Part shown: one piece after another, positions 1 to 9,376 of the stretch
Layout: every line of letters begins with the position of its first letter
How positions within the stretch are numbered: position 1 is the first letter of the stretch
Origin: Mucilaginibacter mallensis
Lineage (GTDB): Bacteria; Bacteroidota; Bacteroidia; Sphingobacteriales; Sphingobacteriaceae
Direction of reading: 5' to 3'
Length of the DNA: 64,000 nt
Assembly (NCBI RefSeq): GCF_900105165.1
Contig: NZ_LT629740.1
Coordinates: forward strand, 2,294,001 to 2,358,000
The notes under the pieces: model-generated
The model's database searches: none
The model's input: only the letters and a program-made list of their open reading frames with translations
Told to the model about the DNA's origin: nothing
Position numbers and translations under genes: made by a program

Positions 1-914
1 GCATAATATACCCTTGGATTCGACATGATATTTACATTGATAAATGCCATTACCGAAATAAACATCAGTAAGGAAGTTACCTTATATCCCACATCGCCAA
101 AAATGGCGCTTGCCAGTGTGGCCGCCAGTGCGGGCTTATGCCTTAATCCTTCAAGCCCCCATGCCCTGAAATAAGCAAAATTGATGAGCAGGTACAGAAA
201 TATAACCGTGATCATACCGATAAATATGGCTTTAGGTATATTTCTTTTAGCGTTGATGCTATCACCCCCAAAGTTTATAGTTTGCTGATAGCCACCATAA
301 GTAAAAAATACAGCTACCAGGCTCATACCAAAACCGCTTATGTTATCTTGCACCAATGGGGTATTTACCATATTTACAACCACCAGTGAATTGCTTTTAA
401 ATATACTGGTACACAAAACCAGTATCAATCCAATTTTAAAAACTGTAAATACATTTTGTGCCCGTGAGCTCATTTTTATGCCGAATAAATTATTGCCATA
501 AAGAATAAGTACTGAAGTCATAGATATGAGTTTAATACCTATGGTATGTTGCAGATGCGGCGGCAGGAGCAAGGGGTTTAGGTATTCGGCACCGATAAGG
601 GCCACTGCGGCTACCGATGCTGCGTTACTGATCACAACTATCCAATTAATCATGAAGGCGAAGGCCGGATGAAAGCAATGCGAGAAAACCTTATAAAAAC
701 CGCCGGTAGTAGGGTAGCGGGCACCAATTTCAGCAAAAGTAAGTGCCCCGCATAAGCTGATGGCTCCTCCAAAAATCCAGGCACCAAAATACAGGTAGGG
801 GTTGCTAACATTGAGCGCCACCTGTGCTGGTGTTTCAAAAATACCCATGCCTATAACCAGGCTGATGACAATCATGGATAGATCGAAACGGTTGAGTTTA
901 GGAGTAATGCTCAT
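1..914 (-). CDS. APC-family amino acid permease, 3' end outside the window
   Basis: Partial gene: the reading frame opens with ATG at 914 and runs without a stop to base 1, giving about 304 residues. The product is very hydrophobic. It starts with a short polar segment followed by TM1, which carries a GMGIFETPA stretch, the glycine-rich unwound region typical of the amino acid-polyamine-organocation (APC) superfamily. A second APC hallmark, FAEIGARYPTTGGFYK, follows near residue 60. About eight to nine helices are visible before the edge. Family knowledge suggests a proton-coupled or exchange amino acid transporter of the LAT/YfnA type; the substrate cannot be read from the sequence. It is divergent from the LacI gene and shares its 235-bp upstream region. 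Confidence 0.88.
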   Translation of the reverse strand, partial: MSITPKLNRFDLSMIVISLVIGMGIFETPAQVALNVSNPYLYFGAWIFGGAISLCGALTFAEIGARYPTTGGFYKVFSHCFHPAFAFMINWIVVISNAASVAAVALIGAEYLNPLLLPPHLQHTIGIKLISMTSVLILYGNNLFGIKMSSRAQNVFTVFKIGLILVLCTSIFKSNSLVVVNMVNTPLVQDNISGFGMSLVAVFFTYGGYQQTINFGGDSINAKRNIPKAIFIGMITVIFLYLLINFAYFRAWGLEGLRHKPALAATLASAIFGDVGYKVTSLLMFISVMAFINVNIMSNPRVYY

Positions 915-1149
915 ATTAATATTAAATGCTGCATATAATATTAGCGCCAATTATTAGTTAATTGCAATATAGGTTAAGTATCGATAATATAATAATTATT
1001 TTAGTAAAAGGATTTATCAACAACTTGTACTTTGATTCAAAAAAGCGCAAGTGTTTAAACACCAAGTGAGTATTTTTCGTAGTTTTATACTGTATTACGC
1101 TTGTTGCTGTTAAAATTATAAGCCCGGTTAATTGCCTTGTGCAAATTGT
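915..1149. promoter_or_regulatory. Divergent promoter region between permease and LacI gene, with a 12-bp palindrome
   Basis: This AT-rich region separates two divergent genes. It contains a perfect 12-bp palindrome, GTGTTTAAACAC, at 1051-1062, about 90 bp upstream of the regulator start. A LacI autoregulatory site is possible but the sequence does not match the TTTGATAAAA-type sites upstream of the susC gene. No confident promoter was assigned. Confidence 0.35.
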
Positions 1150-2181
1150 ATGATTAAAAGGAAAATTTCAATTAAGGACATTGCAAAACTTACTGGTACC
1201 TCTATTACCACTGTATCTTTTGTATTAAATGGTAAGGGGCGTATCAGTAAGGAAATTTCTCAAAAGATATTAGAAGTAGCCCATAATGAAGGTTATGAAC
1301 CTAACAGGATGGCTGTGGGATTGCGTACAGGTGTATCCAAAGTTATTGGCTTAATAGTGGAAACCATAGGAGGGCCATTTTTCGGGGCCATGGCACGTGT
1401 GATTGAGGAGGTGGCCGAAAAAGCAGGTTACGGTGTTATATATTGCAGTACTAATAATAATATACAAAAGGGGAGGGATGCGATTAAGATGCTGCAACAG
1501 CAATTAGTTGATGGCTATATAATTACCCCTATGAAGGGCCTGGAAACCGAAATTCAATCCCTTGTTGAAAATGGCAAGCCGGTAGTGCTTATAGATGGCT
1601 ATTTCCCCGGGCATGATATTCCGCATGTGTTGGTTGATAATTATAACAGCACCTATATGGCCATTAATTTTCTTATCGAATCAGGCTACAGAAATATTGG
1701 TTTTGTAACTGCTGATCTGGATCTGGTACAATTGCAAGACCGTATGCAGGGATATAAGGATGCTTTAAAGGCAAATGATATTACAGAGAAGGCTAAACTG
1801 ATATACAAACTGCCATTTGATACGGAGAATAAAAAGGCAATAGCTGCTATAAAAACATTTATTAAACAAAACCCCCAGATGGATGCGGTATTTTTTACCA
1901 CCAATTATCTTGGTATTGCCGGGTTACAGAGTATAAACGAGCTTAATGTGAATATTCCTGATGATTTGGCGATAATAAGTTTTGATGATAACGAAATTTT
2001 TACCCTTTACCCTCCCGGCATAACCACTATTAAGCAACCTACCTATGAAATTGCAAAGTCGGCAATTGATGTACTGCTAGCTCAGATGACTAACGATAAA
2101 TACGATATCTCCACAATAAAATTGCAGATCCCGGCGCAGCTAATTGAGCGCGGATCGACCATAGCAAAAAGTACCGTATAG
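1150..2181 (+). CDS. LacI-family transcriptional regulator
   Basis: The product has 343 residues. A LacI-type helix-turn-helix lies at about residues 5-27 (KDIAKLTGTSITTVSFVLNG), followed by the hinge region and a periplasmic-binding-protein-like sensor domain ending with the usual DDNEIFTLYPPGITTIKQP segment. The frame can be extended 18 bases upstream to a TTG at 1132. The ATG at 1150 is preferred because MIKRKISIKDIAK is the normal family N-terminus. LacI proteins bind palindromic operators and release them on binding a sugar. The 633-bp gap downstream holds three palindromic sites suited to this regulator, so it most likely controls the susC-led mannan locus. The ligand is unknown; a mannose-derived sugar is the natural guess. 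Confidence 0.92.
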   Translation: MIKRKISIKDIAKLTGTSITTVSFVLNGKGRISKEISQKILEVAHNEGYEPNRMAVGLRTGVSKVIGLIVETIGGPFFGAMARVIEEVAEKAGYGVIYCSTNNNIQKGRDAIKMLQQQLVDGYIITPMKGLETEIQSLVENGKPVVLIDGYFPGHDIPHVLVDNYNSTYMAINFLIESGYRNIGFVTADLDLVQLQDRMQGYKDALKANDITEKAKLIYKLPFDTENKKAIAAIKTFIKQNPQMDAVFFTTNYLGIAGLQSINELNVNIPDDLAIISFDDNEIFTLYPPGITTIKQPTYEIAKSAIDVLLAQMTNDKYDISTIKLQIPAQLIERGSTIAKSTV

Positions 2182-2410
2182 AACGAATTATTAACTATTG
2201 GTGAAATAAAATAGGCCCACCTATAAACACAATTCTTTTTTTGATTTCTTAACTTTTGATGAGTTTTATTGCTCTGATTGACTGTGAAACTTCCTGGTGT
2301 TTAATTTTTATTAAATTATTGATAATATATAAAAGTAAAACTTTCATTTTATGGCTATAAAATTGCCATATTGTTGAAGAATTAATAAAAGTATATCGAT
2401 TTAGTAATAT

Positions 2411-2445
2411 TATAGTAAAATATTTTGATAAAACATTTTACTATA
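2411..2445. promoter_or_regulatory. Operator-like site with an 11-bp inverted repeat
   Basis: A perfect inverted repeat has arms TATAGTAAAAT (2411-2421) and ATTTTACTATA (2435-2445). Inside it, 2424-2445 begins with TTTGATAAAAC, the same left half as the perfect palindrome at 2646-2667. Two overlapping operator registers may exist here. Confidence 0.5.
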
Positions 2446-2486
2446 ATATCTTTGGATTATGCACTTGTCCAATATAGGCCATTGCA

Positions 2487-2508
2487 TTTGGTAAAACCTT
2501 TTATCATG
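2487..2508. promoter_or_regulatory. LacI-type operator-like site, imperfect copy
   Basis: Positions 2487-2508 read TTTGGTAAAA, then CC, then TTTTATCATG. This matches the perfect site at 2646-2667 except for one change in the left arm, three in the right arm and one in the centre. A further half-site, GTTTTATCA, follows at 2508-2516. Confidence 0.5.
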
Positions 2509-2645
2509 TTTTATCACCGGTAAGATCAATTCTTATCATACAGTCCTAATTTAGCACGGAAGAAAATATATTCCGGGCAAAATATCGTTCCAGAGCTATT
2601 TAATATGCGTTCCAGATTTTATCAGGTAGGGGATTTTATTGCCCA

Positions 2646-2667
2646 TTTGATAAAACGTTTTATCAAA
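2646..2667. promoter_or_regulatory. Perfect 22-bp LacI-type operator
   Basis: The arms TTTGATAAAA and TTTTATCAAA flank a central CG and form a perfect palindrome. A central CG within an A/T-rich palindrome is characteristic of LacI/GalR operators. The site lies 148 bp upstream of the susC start, in the gap directly downstream of the LacI gene. Binding by that LacI protein is an inference. Confidence 0.65.
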
Positions 2668-2751
2668 CTAAATATAAGATCATTAACATAAATGTGTTTG
2701 CATGGATAAAAAGGAGTAAAGTAAAAATCAAGAAGTAAGCTGTTAAAGCTG

Positions 2752-2768
2752 CCCGCCTCAGAGGCGGG
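2752..2768 (+). other. GC-rich hairpin in the susC leader
   Basis: CCCGCCTC (2752-2759) is followed by one base and then GAGGCGGG (2761-2768), a perfect 8-bp arm pair in otherwise AT-rich DNA. It lies 46 bp before the susC start codon. It has no run of T after it, so it is not a standard terminator; a leader structure affecting translation or mRNA stability is possible. Confidence 0.45.
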
Positions 2769-2814
2769 GCCTCAGCACGTCAACAATCATTCATTACGTA
2801 TCAATTTTTTAATT

Positions 2815-5800
2815 ATGATTAAATTTTTCTACAAAAAAATTCTTTACCGCATATGCCTTATCCCGATGCTATTTGCCGGGGTATTTGCGGCTAATGCCCA
2901 AAGTACGACAGGAAGTGCGCCATTAGTGACTGTAAGTGGTATAGTAAAGGATATGAACGGGCCTTTACCCGGTGCAAGTGTTATAATAACCGGTACTACC
3001 AACGGTACTCCAACCAATAACAACGGAAAGTTTTCAATTACCGTTGAGAGCGGTAAAACTATCACCATACGAATGATAGGGTATATTACCGAGGTTATTA
3101 AGGTTAATGCTCCAAACTCCAACCTTGTTGTTGAACTTAAGAACGACCAGCATATGCTTAAAGATGCAGTTGTAATTGGTTATCAGGAGGTATCGCGCAG
3201 GAGTGTTACTGCGGCAATAACTTCACTGGATCCAAAAACTATAGAAGATATTCCGGCACCAACATTTGATGCATTACTTCAGGGAAGAGTTGCGGGTTTG
3301 GATGTTCAGAATTTTTCAGGTGAGCCTGGTGTTAGTAGTACCGTTGCTATAAGGGGTAATACTGCTGTGGCTCGAAACATTAGCAGTGATAATACAACAG
3401 CAGCAGGAAAAGCAAGCCTTGCAAGGGCGGTTAGCGGTCCATTATATGTGATTGATGGTGTGCCTCAAACCACCGATGATATTGCGGCCATCAGTTATGG
3501 AAGTGGAACCGGTACAGATGTTTTGGCAGGTATCCCGATCAGCGATATAGCAGACATCGCTATCTTAAAAGATGCTTCTGCAGCCGCGGTATATGGGTCA
3601 AGGGGGGCGAGTGGTGTGATTGAAATCACAACCAAAAAGGGCGTTGCCGGCAAAACAAAAATTAATTTTTCAACCTATCATGGTATAACTGATAAACCTG
3701 CATTGGATAAAATATTAACTGGTGCTGCAGAAACCAGGGCTAAATTAGCGTTGATCGAACATTACGGCGATTATGGTAATCTGAAAGATATCCCTCAAAT
3801 ATTAACAGATACTTTGAACCCGGCATTTAATAACGCCAATGATTACAGAAAACAGATTTACCAAACCGGGTTAGTGGATAATTATGATTTCGCAATAAGT
3901 GGCGGAAATGATAAGGTTACTTACCGTTATGGGTTAAATTATTATAACGAGGATGGTATAATTAAAAAATCAGGGCTTAAACGCTACACCTTCAATAGTA
4001 ATATTGGATTGAATTTAGCCTCAAATTTTAAAATAAACACGCAGATCAGGTATTATAGGTTAGATCGGCCCCGATCTGTCAGTGATTTGAGCGGAGGAGC
4101 AGATCCTTTCACTGGTGGCTATTATGCTTCCAGTCCGCTTCCATCATCCAACCTGTATTTATCACCAGCTATGCAGAACTTTATTTTTGGTAACACCTCA
4201 ATTAACACCGACGATAACACCAGTAATAGCATCTCAATTAGCCCAAACATCAATTGGCAGATCTCTAAAAAATGGTCATTTAATACAGTAATTTCTTATG
4301 AGGCAACCAATAGCCGCCATGATACTTACACGCCGGGTGCGTACAGGTTAAGCGGTGAAGGGTATGCCGCGAGTTTTGCTGACAATCAGTTTAATTATTT
4401 GATGAGTAACACAATACAATACAATACCAACCTTGGCAAAGATCATCATATCAACTTATTAATGGGGCAAAATATGGAATATCATCAGTATAGAGCAACA
4501 GATGCAGAAGCTGATGGTATACCAAATGATCAGATCAGTGTGGTTGATGTAGTTAATAAAAACGCTTCAACGGCTTTTTCAGATTTGCAGGAGAATGGTA
4601 TAGAAACAGAATTCCTAAGGCTAAATTACGATTACAAAGGAAGATATCTTTTGTCGGGCGTATTGAATGAAGATGCCTCTTCTAAATTTGGCTCAGGAAA
4701 CAGAGCCGGGTTTTTCCCATCTATTTCAGCGGGATGGATCATCAGCGATGAAGCCTTTTTGAAAGATCAATCTTCATGGCTTACGCTCCTAAAACTACGT
4801 GGAAGCTTTGGTATCACAGGCAGGCAGCCGGATGATGGGAATAACTATTTATCGTATAATAATTATAGCGTTGGTGCAGGGTCTTTCCCTGGCAGTAGCA
4901 GCCCGCAAACCGGCGCAAATTTATCTTACACTTATAACGGCATTCCTGCAATATCTCCCAACTTTAATGGTGGTATAAGTAATAAGGATTTAACCTGGGA
5001 ACATTCAAAACAAACCAATATTGGTATTGATCTTACCATGTTAGATGGGCGTTTTAGTTTTGTAGCAGACGCCTATGTTAAAAGTACTGCACAAGGTATT
5101 TTTTCTCTTGACGTGCCGATAACAACAGGTTATACAACAATTACCACCAATGCGATCGGGACTCAGAATAAAGGTTTGGAGATGACTTTTATCGCACATT
5201 ATTTTAAACCTTCCCGTGCATTTCAGTGGGAAACAGACTTTAACATAGCATTCAATCAAAATGAAGTCACTTCGCTGCCGAACGGAGGCCGCGATATTCT
5301 AATAAACGGCGGATCGACAAGTTATATTTTAAGACAGGGGCAGCCAATAAATACGTACTTTTTGTTCCAGCAAACCGGGATTTATAAAACTGACGCCGAC
5401 GTACCTGTAAATCCTGTTACAGGCGCGGTGTTAAACTTTTACGGCTATCCTTTTAAAGGCGGTGACCCGATATGGAAAGACCAAAACGGAGATGGCGTTT
5501 TAGATCAGAATGACTATGTTGCATCCGGCAATCCTAATCCTGGAATTGTAGGCGGTGTTAACAATAATTTTTCTTATAAAAATTGGAGTTTAACTGTGTT
5601 TTGCACTTTCACGCTTGACAGAACAATTTACAACGACTACCTGGTTGGTAAATTATCACACTTGGTTCCAACAAATGATGGAAATTCAAACGTATATGAT
5701 GATTTAGTTAACAGTGCATTTCCTGATCTATCAGGTATCAACTACTGGCAAAACCCGGGCGATAACGCGAAATATCCTTCATTGAGTTCTGTATCAGGTA

Positions 5801-6075
5801 CGCGCTACAAATATGCTGCAGTGAGTACAGCATGGCTTCAAAGTGGTGATTATTTACGGGTTAAAACAGTAACAATAGGCTATTCATTTAACCCGGACGC
5901 AATAAAAAAACTGGGTTTATCACGCTTGAGAGTATATGGTATGGTTGATAACCTGCATATTTTTCAGGCAAAAGGTGTTCCTGATGCTGAAGCAGTTGAC
6001 GCATTTGGGGTTTATAATGGTAATGGTTACCCAATACCTAAAAAATTCACGCTTGGATTAGACCTTTCTTTATAA
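2815..6075 (+). CDS. SusC/RagA-family TonB-linked outer membrane protein
   Basis: This 1,086-residue outer membrane receptor has a Sec signal peptide (cleavage near ANAQ, about residue 29). A carboxypeptidase-regulatory-like domain follows at about 40-110, then a TonB plug with the SusC hallmark VYGSRGASGVIEITTKKG near residue 257, and a C-terminal beta-barrel. It has no N-terminal STN domain, unlike the second SusC in the window, so it is not built to signal to a FecR anti-sigma factor. With the SusD 27 bp downstream it would form the import pore for an oligosaccharide. The neighbouring GH92 genes suggest an alpha-mannoside. Expression is probably under the upstream LacI protein. Confidence 0.95.
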   Translation: MIKFFYKKILYRICLIPMLFAGVFAANAQSTTGSAPLVTVSGIVKDMNGPLPGASVIITGTTNGTPTNNNGKFSITVESGKTITIRMIGYITEVIKVNAPNSNLVVELKNDQHMLKDAVVIGYQEVSRRSVTAAITSLDPKTIEDIPAPTFDALLQGRVAGLDVQNFSGEPGVSSTVAIRGNTAVARNISSDNTTAAGKASLARAVSGPLYVIDGVPQTTDDIAAISYGSGTGTDVLAGIPISDIADIAILKDASAAAVYGSRGASGVIEITTKKGVAGKTKINFSTYHGITDKPALDKILTGAAETRAKLALIEHYGDYGNLKDIPQILTDTLNPAFNNANDYRKQIYQTGLVDNYDFAISGGNDKVTYRYGLNYYNEDGIIKKSGLKRYTFNSNIGLNLASNFKINTQIRYYRLDRPRSVSDLSGGADPFTGGYYASSPLPSSNLYLSPAMQNFIFGNTSINTDDNTSNSISISPNINWQISKKWSFNTVISYEATNSRHDTYTPGAYRLSGEGYAASFADNQFNYLMSNTIQYNTNLGKDHHINLLMGQNMEYHQYRATDAEADGIPNDQISVVDVVNKNASTAFSDLQENGIETEFLRLNYDYKGRYLLSGVLNEDASSKFGSGNRAGFFPSISAGWIISDEAFLKDQSSWLTLLKLRGSFGITGRQPDDGNNYLSYNNYSVGAGSFPGSSSPQTGANLSYTYNGIPAISPNFNGGISNKDLTWEHSKQTNIGIDLTMLDGRFSFVADAYVKSTAQGIFSLDVPITTGYTTITTNAIGTQNKGLEMTFIAHYFKPSRAFQWETDFNIAFNQNEVTSLPNGGRDILINGGSTSYILRQGQPINTYFLFQQTGIYKTDADVPVNPVTGAVLNFYGYPFKGGDPIWKDQNGDGVLDQNDYVASGNPNPGIVGGVNNNFSYKNWSLTVFCTFTLDRTIYNDYLVGKLSHLVPTNDGNSNVYDDLVNSAFPDLSGINYWQNPGDNAKYPSLSSVSGTRYKYAAVSTAWLQSGDYLRVKTVTIGYSFNPDAIKKLGLSRLRVYGMVDNLHIFQAKGVPDAEAVDAFGVYNGNGYPIPKKFTLGLDLSL

Positions 6076-6102
6076 GTGTATCACATCAATTAAATCAAGA
6101 AA

Positions 6103-7572
6103 ATGAAAAAATATTTTAAGAAATCAATAATCAGCGCTGTGTCACTAGCCTGTTTATTTGGTGCAGTATCTTGCAAAAAAATATTAGATCTGCAGCCTCA
6201 TGATGCAACATTCACCAGTGCATATTTTACCGATGGTGAAGATGCCAATACAGCAATAGCCGGCGCTTATGCTTTGTTGAGGTCAACGCTGTTGAATAAT
6301 TATTCATACTATGTGTTTGGTGACATTCCGGCAGGCGAGTTTAGCCCTAATACTGCTTATGACGATGCTAACGCTAATGTTGCATTAGGTCAGTTTACAG
6401 GCTTAAACGTAGGCCCCGGCATATGGAACTGGCAAAGTAATTATCAACTGATACAACAAATTAATTTAATTATTAATAAAGTTCCGGGTATCGATATCAG
6501 TAAATTTACCAACCAGGATGATAAATTACAGATAACCGGTGAAGCCTATTTTTTAAGGGCATACATCTACTTTTACATGAGTAGGGTATGGGGCGACGTG
6601 CCGCTTAAATTGGCTCCTGATTTGGATATTAGCACAGCTGTAAACATTCCACGTTCACCTGCTGCAACCGTTTTAGCGCAATGCCTTGCGGATTTGAAAA
6701 TTGCTGAGGCTGATTTAAAGTACGGCTACACCGACGTAAGTCAAACAGCGGTACGTGCTAACAAAGGTTCGGCAATGGCGTTACAGGCGCACATTAAAGA
6801 ATGGATGGGCGATTACGCGGGATGTGATACAGCAACCAACGCGGTTATTACACAGGGGGGGTACTCACTTCTTGACTCAGCCGATTACTCCAAAATATTT
6901 ATTGGAAAATCAGCAGAAGGTATTTTTGAGATAAATATTGATTACAGCCAGAATGAAGGCCTAGCTTTAAATGGCGGTGGTTATATACCAACTTTAGAGG
7001 CACCATTCCTTGCTAAGAAAACTTACCTGGAGTGGCCTTTGAACACGAGTTATTTTAATAGATTGTATACAGACACAAATGATATAAGAATACGCAAATT
7101 CTTTTATCAGCCAACATCAAGTGCTGGGCAAACTATAAAATACAGCAATATTACGTATGCCGATGGCTCAGCACAAAATGATCCGCGCTTATCTAATAAC
7201 ATCATTATTTTCCGCCTGGCGGATATCATGTTATTACGTGCCGAAGCGCTTAATCACTTAGGCAGGGACGCGGAAGCTGTTACGCTGCTTAACCAAATTC
7301 GTACCAGGGCTAATACAGTTCCATATCAAGGAGCCGGTTCCGCTCTTGCCACTGCAATTTTGGAAGAGCGCTTACGTGAATTATTTTACGAAGGGCAATC
7401 TTATTATGATTTGGTACGGACTAAACAACTTACTAATTATAATCAAAGTTTCTCGTCGGCCCAGTTTTTAAATGGTTCACCAAAGGGTGGCTGGTTATGG
7501 CCGGTTGATCCCAATATGTTTAAAGACGATTTTACCCTTACACAAACCCCTTACTGGCAAGGAAAACTTTAA
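6103..7572 (+). CDS. SusD/RagB-family surface glycan-binding lipoprotein
   Basis: The 489-residue product is a lipoprotein: a hydrophobic signal ends in a lipobox with Cys at about residue 24 (AVSCKK). The rest shows the SusD pattern, with an early NAAIAGAYALL-like segment, the family YFLRAYIYFYMSRVWGDVPL block near residue 150, and a C-terminal RLADIMLLRAEALNHLGR tetratricopeptide-like region ending in LWPVDPN and TQTPYW. It starts 27 bp after susC and acts as the lid and binding partner of that receptor at the cell surface. The ligand is inferred from the locus to be an alpha-mannan fragment. Confidence 0.95.
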   Translation: MKKYFKKSIISAVSLACLFGAVSCKKILDLQPHDATFTSAYFTDGEDANTAIAGAYALLRSTLLNNYSYYVFGDIPAGEFSPNTAYDDANANVALGQFTGLNVGPGIWNWQSNYQLIQQINLIINKVPGIDISKFTNQDDKLQITGEAYFLRAYIYFYMSRVWGDVPLKLAPDLDISTAVNIPRSPAATVLAQCLADLKIAEADLKYGYTDVSQTAVRANKGSAMALQAHIKEWMGDYAGCDTATNAVITQGGYSLLDSADYSKIFIGKSAEGIFEINIDYSQNEGLALNGGGYIPTLEAPFLAKKTYLEWPLNTSYFNRLYTDTNDIRIRKFFYQPTSSAGQTIKYSNITYADGSAQNDPRLSNNIIIFRLADIMLLRAEALNHLGRDAEAVTLLNQIRTRANTVPYQGAGSALATAILEERLRELFYEGQSYYDLVRTKQLTNYNQSFSSAQFLNGSPKGGWLWPVDPNMFKDDFTLTQTPYWQGKL

Positions 7573-7592
7573 TCTTTTAAAACTCAAGAGAC

Positions 7593-8285
7593 ATGAAAAC
7601 ATTTAAATATTTTACGCTATGTGCTTTTTTAATCACCGCATTTTATTCCTGCAAAAAAAGTGATGTTATCGGCGGTACGTTATTTACGGCTAAGGTAAAT
7701 ATGACAACCTATGATTATCTTAAGACTAACCATCTTTTTGATACGCTGGTTATTATGATTAATAAAATGGATTTAAAAGATGAAGTAAATTCAAGCGGTA
7801 CATTTTTTGCAGTTACTAATTATTCCATCCATAATTTTGTGCTCGCCAAACAAGCGGAGTTACAAACAGAGCAAAATAATGAAAACCTGAAATTTACTTT
7901 CGATTCCCTGAATTTTTCATCTTTAAAAGATTCGTTAAGGGCTTACATGTTCAAAGGGAAATTTACAAGGGATAACTTAACGCCCGCAGGAACGCTTGCT
8001 ACAGCCGATGATGGGGAAGTAAGGTTGATTCAACTATTACCTACTACGGATTATACCAGTACTTTATTTACAACAGAACCTCAATATATTTACCTGAGTA
8101 AACTCGTTGCCACCAAAGATTTCCCGCTTCCGCCGGTTTTGGACTCAACAACAGTAAAACAGCTTGATCCAAGCCAGATTTTAAACACGCTGTGTCAAAC
8201 CACGGGTATATTAACTACAACCGGGGTCTTACACGTGCTGAGTAACGATCACACCTTCACCTATTTTAATAACGTAAATAAATAA
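7593..8285 (+). CDS. Fasciclin-like accessory lipoprotein
   Basis: A 230-residue lipoprotein with lipobox Cys at about residue 20 (FYSCKK). The C-terminal half resembles a fasciclin (FAS1) fold: an early SGTFFAVTNYSIHNFV segment fits the FAS1 H1 region, and the end TTGVLHVLSNDHTFTYF fits the H2 region (G-V-hydrophobic-H-V-hydrophobic). FAS1-type lipoproteins are common third genes in Sphingobacteriaceae SusC/D operons, probably as surface glycan-binding or scaffold proteins. It follows susD by 20 bp, so it is in the same operon. Assignment rests on pattern recognition of a divergent domain. Confidence 0.65.
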   Translation: MKTFKYFTLCAFLITAFYSCKKSDVIGGTLFTAKVNMTTYDYLKTNHLFDTLVIMINKMDLKDEVNSSGTFFAVTNYSIHNFVLAKQAELQTEQNNENLKFTFDSLNFSSLKDSLRAYMFKGKFTRDNLTPAGTLATADDGEVRLIQLLPTTDYTSTLFTTEPQYIYLSKLVATKDFPLPPVLDSTTVKQLDPSQILNTLCQTTGILTTTGVLHVLSNDHTFTYFNNVNK

Positions 8286-8308
8286 TTAGGAGTTAAATTT
8301 TTTATAAT

Positions 8309-9277
8309 ATGAAAAAACTATATAAAGTTTTTATAACAGCCGCTTTATGCAGTGGCGTTGTAAGCTGCACAAAAGCTCCAAATGGTTATTTGAGCAGCCA
8401 GATAAGATATCCGGATAGCCCCATTCAAATACAACGTGGCAATGTTGTGCAAACAGACCCCGTAAACAGCGATGGTTCAAGCGCACCTGTTACTTATGAG
8501 TTACTTGACATCCGGAACGCGACAACGCACAAGCATGCAGACTCTGTATATCGTCCCCAAAATCACTATGTATTTACTTCCATATTTAATCCTAATGTAG
8601 ATACCACAATAGCGTTGTTGAACACCCATCGTAAACTTGTTGACGGCCCTTGTTTTGACTTTAATATTCATACCGGCGGATTTACATTTTATCAAACTAC
8701 AGCTAATGTGCCCTTAGGTACTTATGAATTTGATATTAAAGCCACCAATCAAAATGGGTCAAAAATTTATAAGAACATTGGTACTTTTACCTTGTTTGAC
8801 GGGCCTGCATACGAAATTGATGCCGGGGGTAGCGCATGGTTCCAGGATAACACAACGGCTAATGGAGACACCGGTAACCCTCTAGTAACTATTGAACAGT
8901 TGTCCACTACAGGTACATTGGCTATTTTAAAACTGGTTGATGAAAATGGTGTGCCATTTAATCCGAGTAAAGGTGAAATTATTGCGCGTGGTGATCGGAG
9001 TGATTTTGAAACATATGCTAAGTTCCATCCATTAATTGCTTCCGATACATCGTTAACCTGTAATTTTGAAATAACGCCTTTCCCTTTTCAACAATCGGCA
9101 TACGGTTATCTTATATATTACCGTATTCCCAGCCAGTTTGTTAAGTACGATGCCGGTAGTACACCAACTGCTGATCGTATCTATAGCGCAAATCCGAGGT
9201 TTGCTTTCCAGCTTTTCCAGCAAGGTACTTACCTGATAACAGTTCATGTGCCACACGTTACAAGAGATCCTATATAA
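8309..9277 (+). CDS. SusC/D-associated lipoprotein, DUF5007-like
   Basis: A 322-residue lipoprotein (Cys at about residue 20, VVSCTK). The body is beta-rich with a segment VPLGTYEFDIKATNQNGSK that looks like an Ig-like or cadherin-like domain, and a later part of unknown fold. Proteins of this type, often called DUF5007 or similar, sit at the end of SusC/D operons beside fasciclin-like lipoproteins. I expect a surface glycan-binding role, but no binding residue is identifiable. It starts 23 bp after the previous gene and is followed by a terminator hairpin at 9291-9323, so it closes the operon. Confidence 0.6.
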   Translation: MKKLYKVFITAALCSGVVSCTKAPNGYLSSQIRYPDSPIQIQRGNVVQTDPVNSDGSSAPVTYELLDIRNATTHKHADSVYRPQNHYVFTSIFNPNVDTTIALLNTHRKLVDGPCFDFNIHTGGFTFYQTTANVPLGTYEFDIKATNQNGSKIYKNIGTFTLFDGPAYEIDAGGSAWFQDNTTANGDTGNPLVTIEQLSTTGTLAILKLVDENGVPFNPSKGEIIARGDRSDFETYAKFHPLIASDTSLTCNFEITPFPFQQSAYGYLIYYRIPSQFVKYDAGSTPTADRIYSANPRFAFQLFQQGTYLITVHVPHVTRDPI

Positions 9278-9290
9278 ATATTATTTATTT

Positions 9291-9323
9291 AATCCGGTAC
9301 AGTACAAATCACTGTGCCGGATT
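9291..9323 (+). terminator. Terminator-like hairpin ending the first susCD operon
   Basis: AATCCGGTACAGT (9291-9303), a 7-base loop and ACTGTGCCGGATT (9311-9323) form a 13-bp stem with one G-T pair. The T-run after it is weak. It lies just past the last lipoprotein gene. Confidence 0.65.
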
Positions 9324-9376
9324 TACATTACCCAACTAAATTTGCATTTTAAATTAATTCGTATAAATCATTGCTC

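Larger units (their letters stand above)
2182..2814. other. Long regulatory intergenic region upstream of susC
   Basis: This 633-bp AT-rich stretch has no supported gene. It contains three LacI-like operator candidates (2424-2445, 2487-2508, 2646-2667) and a GC-rich hairpin at 2752-2768 shortly before the susC start, annotated separately. The length of the gap and the clustering of palindromes imply that it is the main control region of the first mannan locus. Confidence 0.7.

Noticed and set aside
1132-1149. TTG start giving six extra residues on the LacI protein
   Set aside because: The residues PCANC before MIKRK do not fit the family; ATG at 1150 is the usual start.
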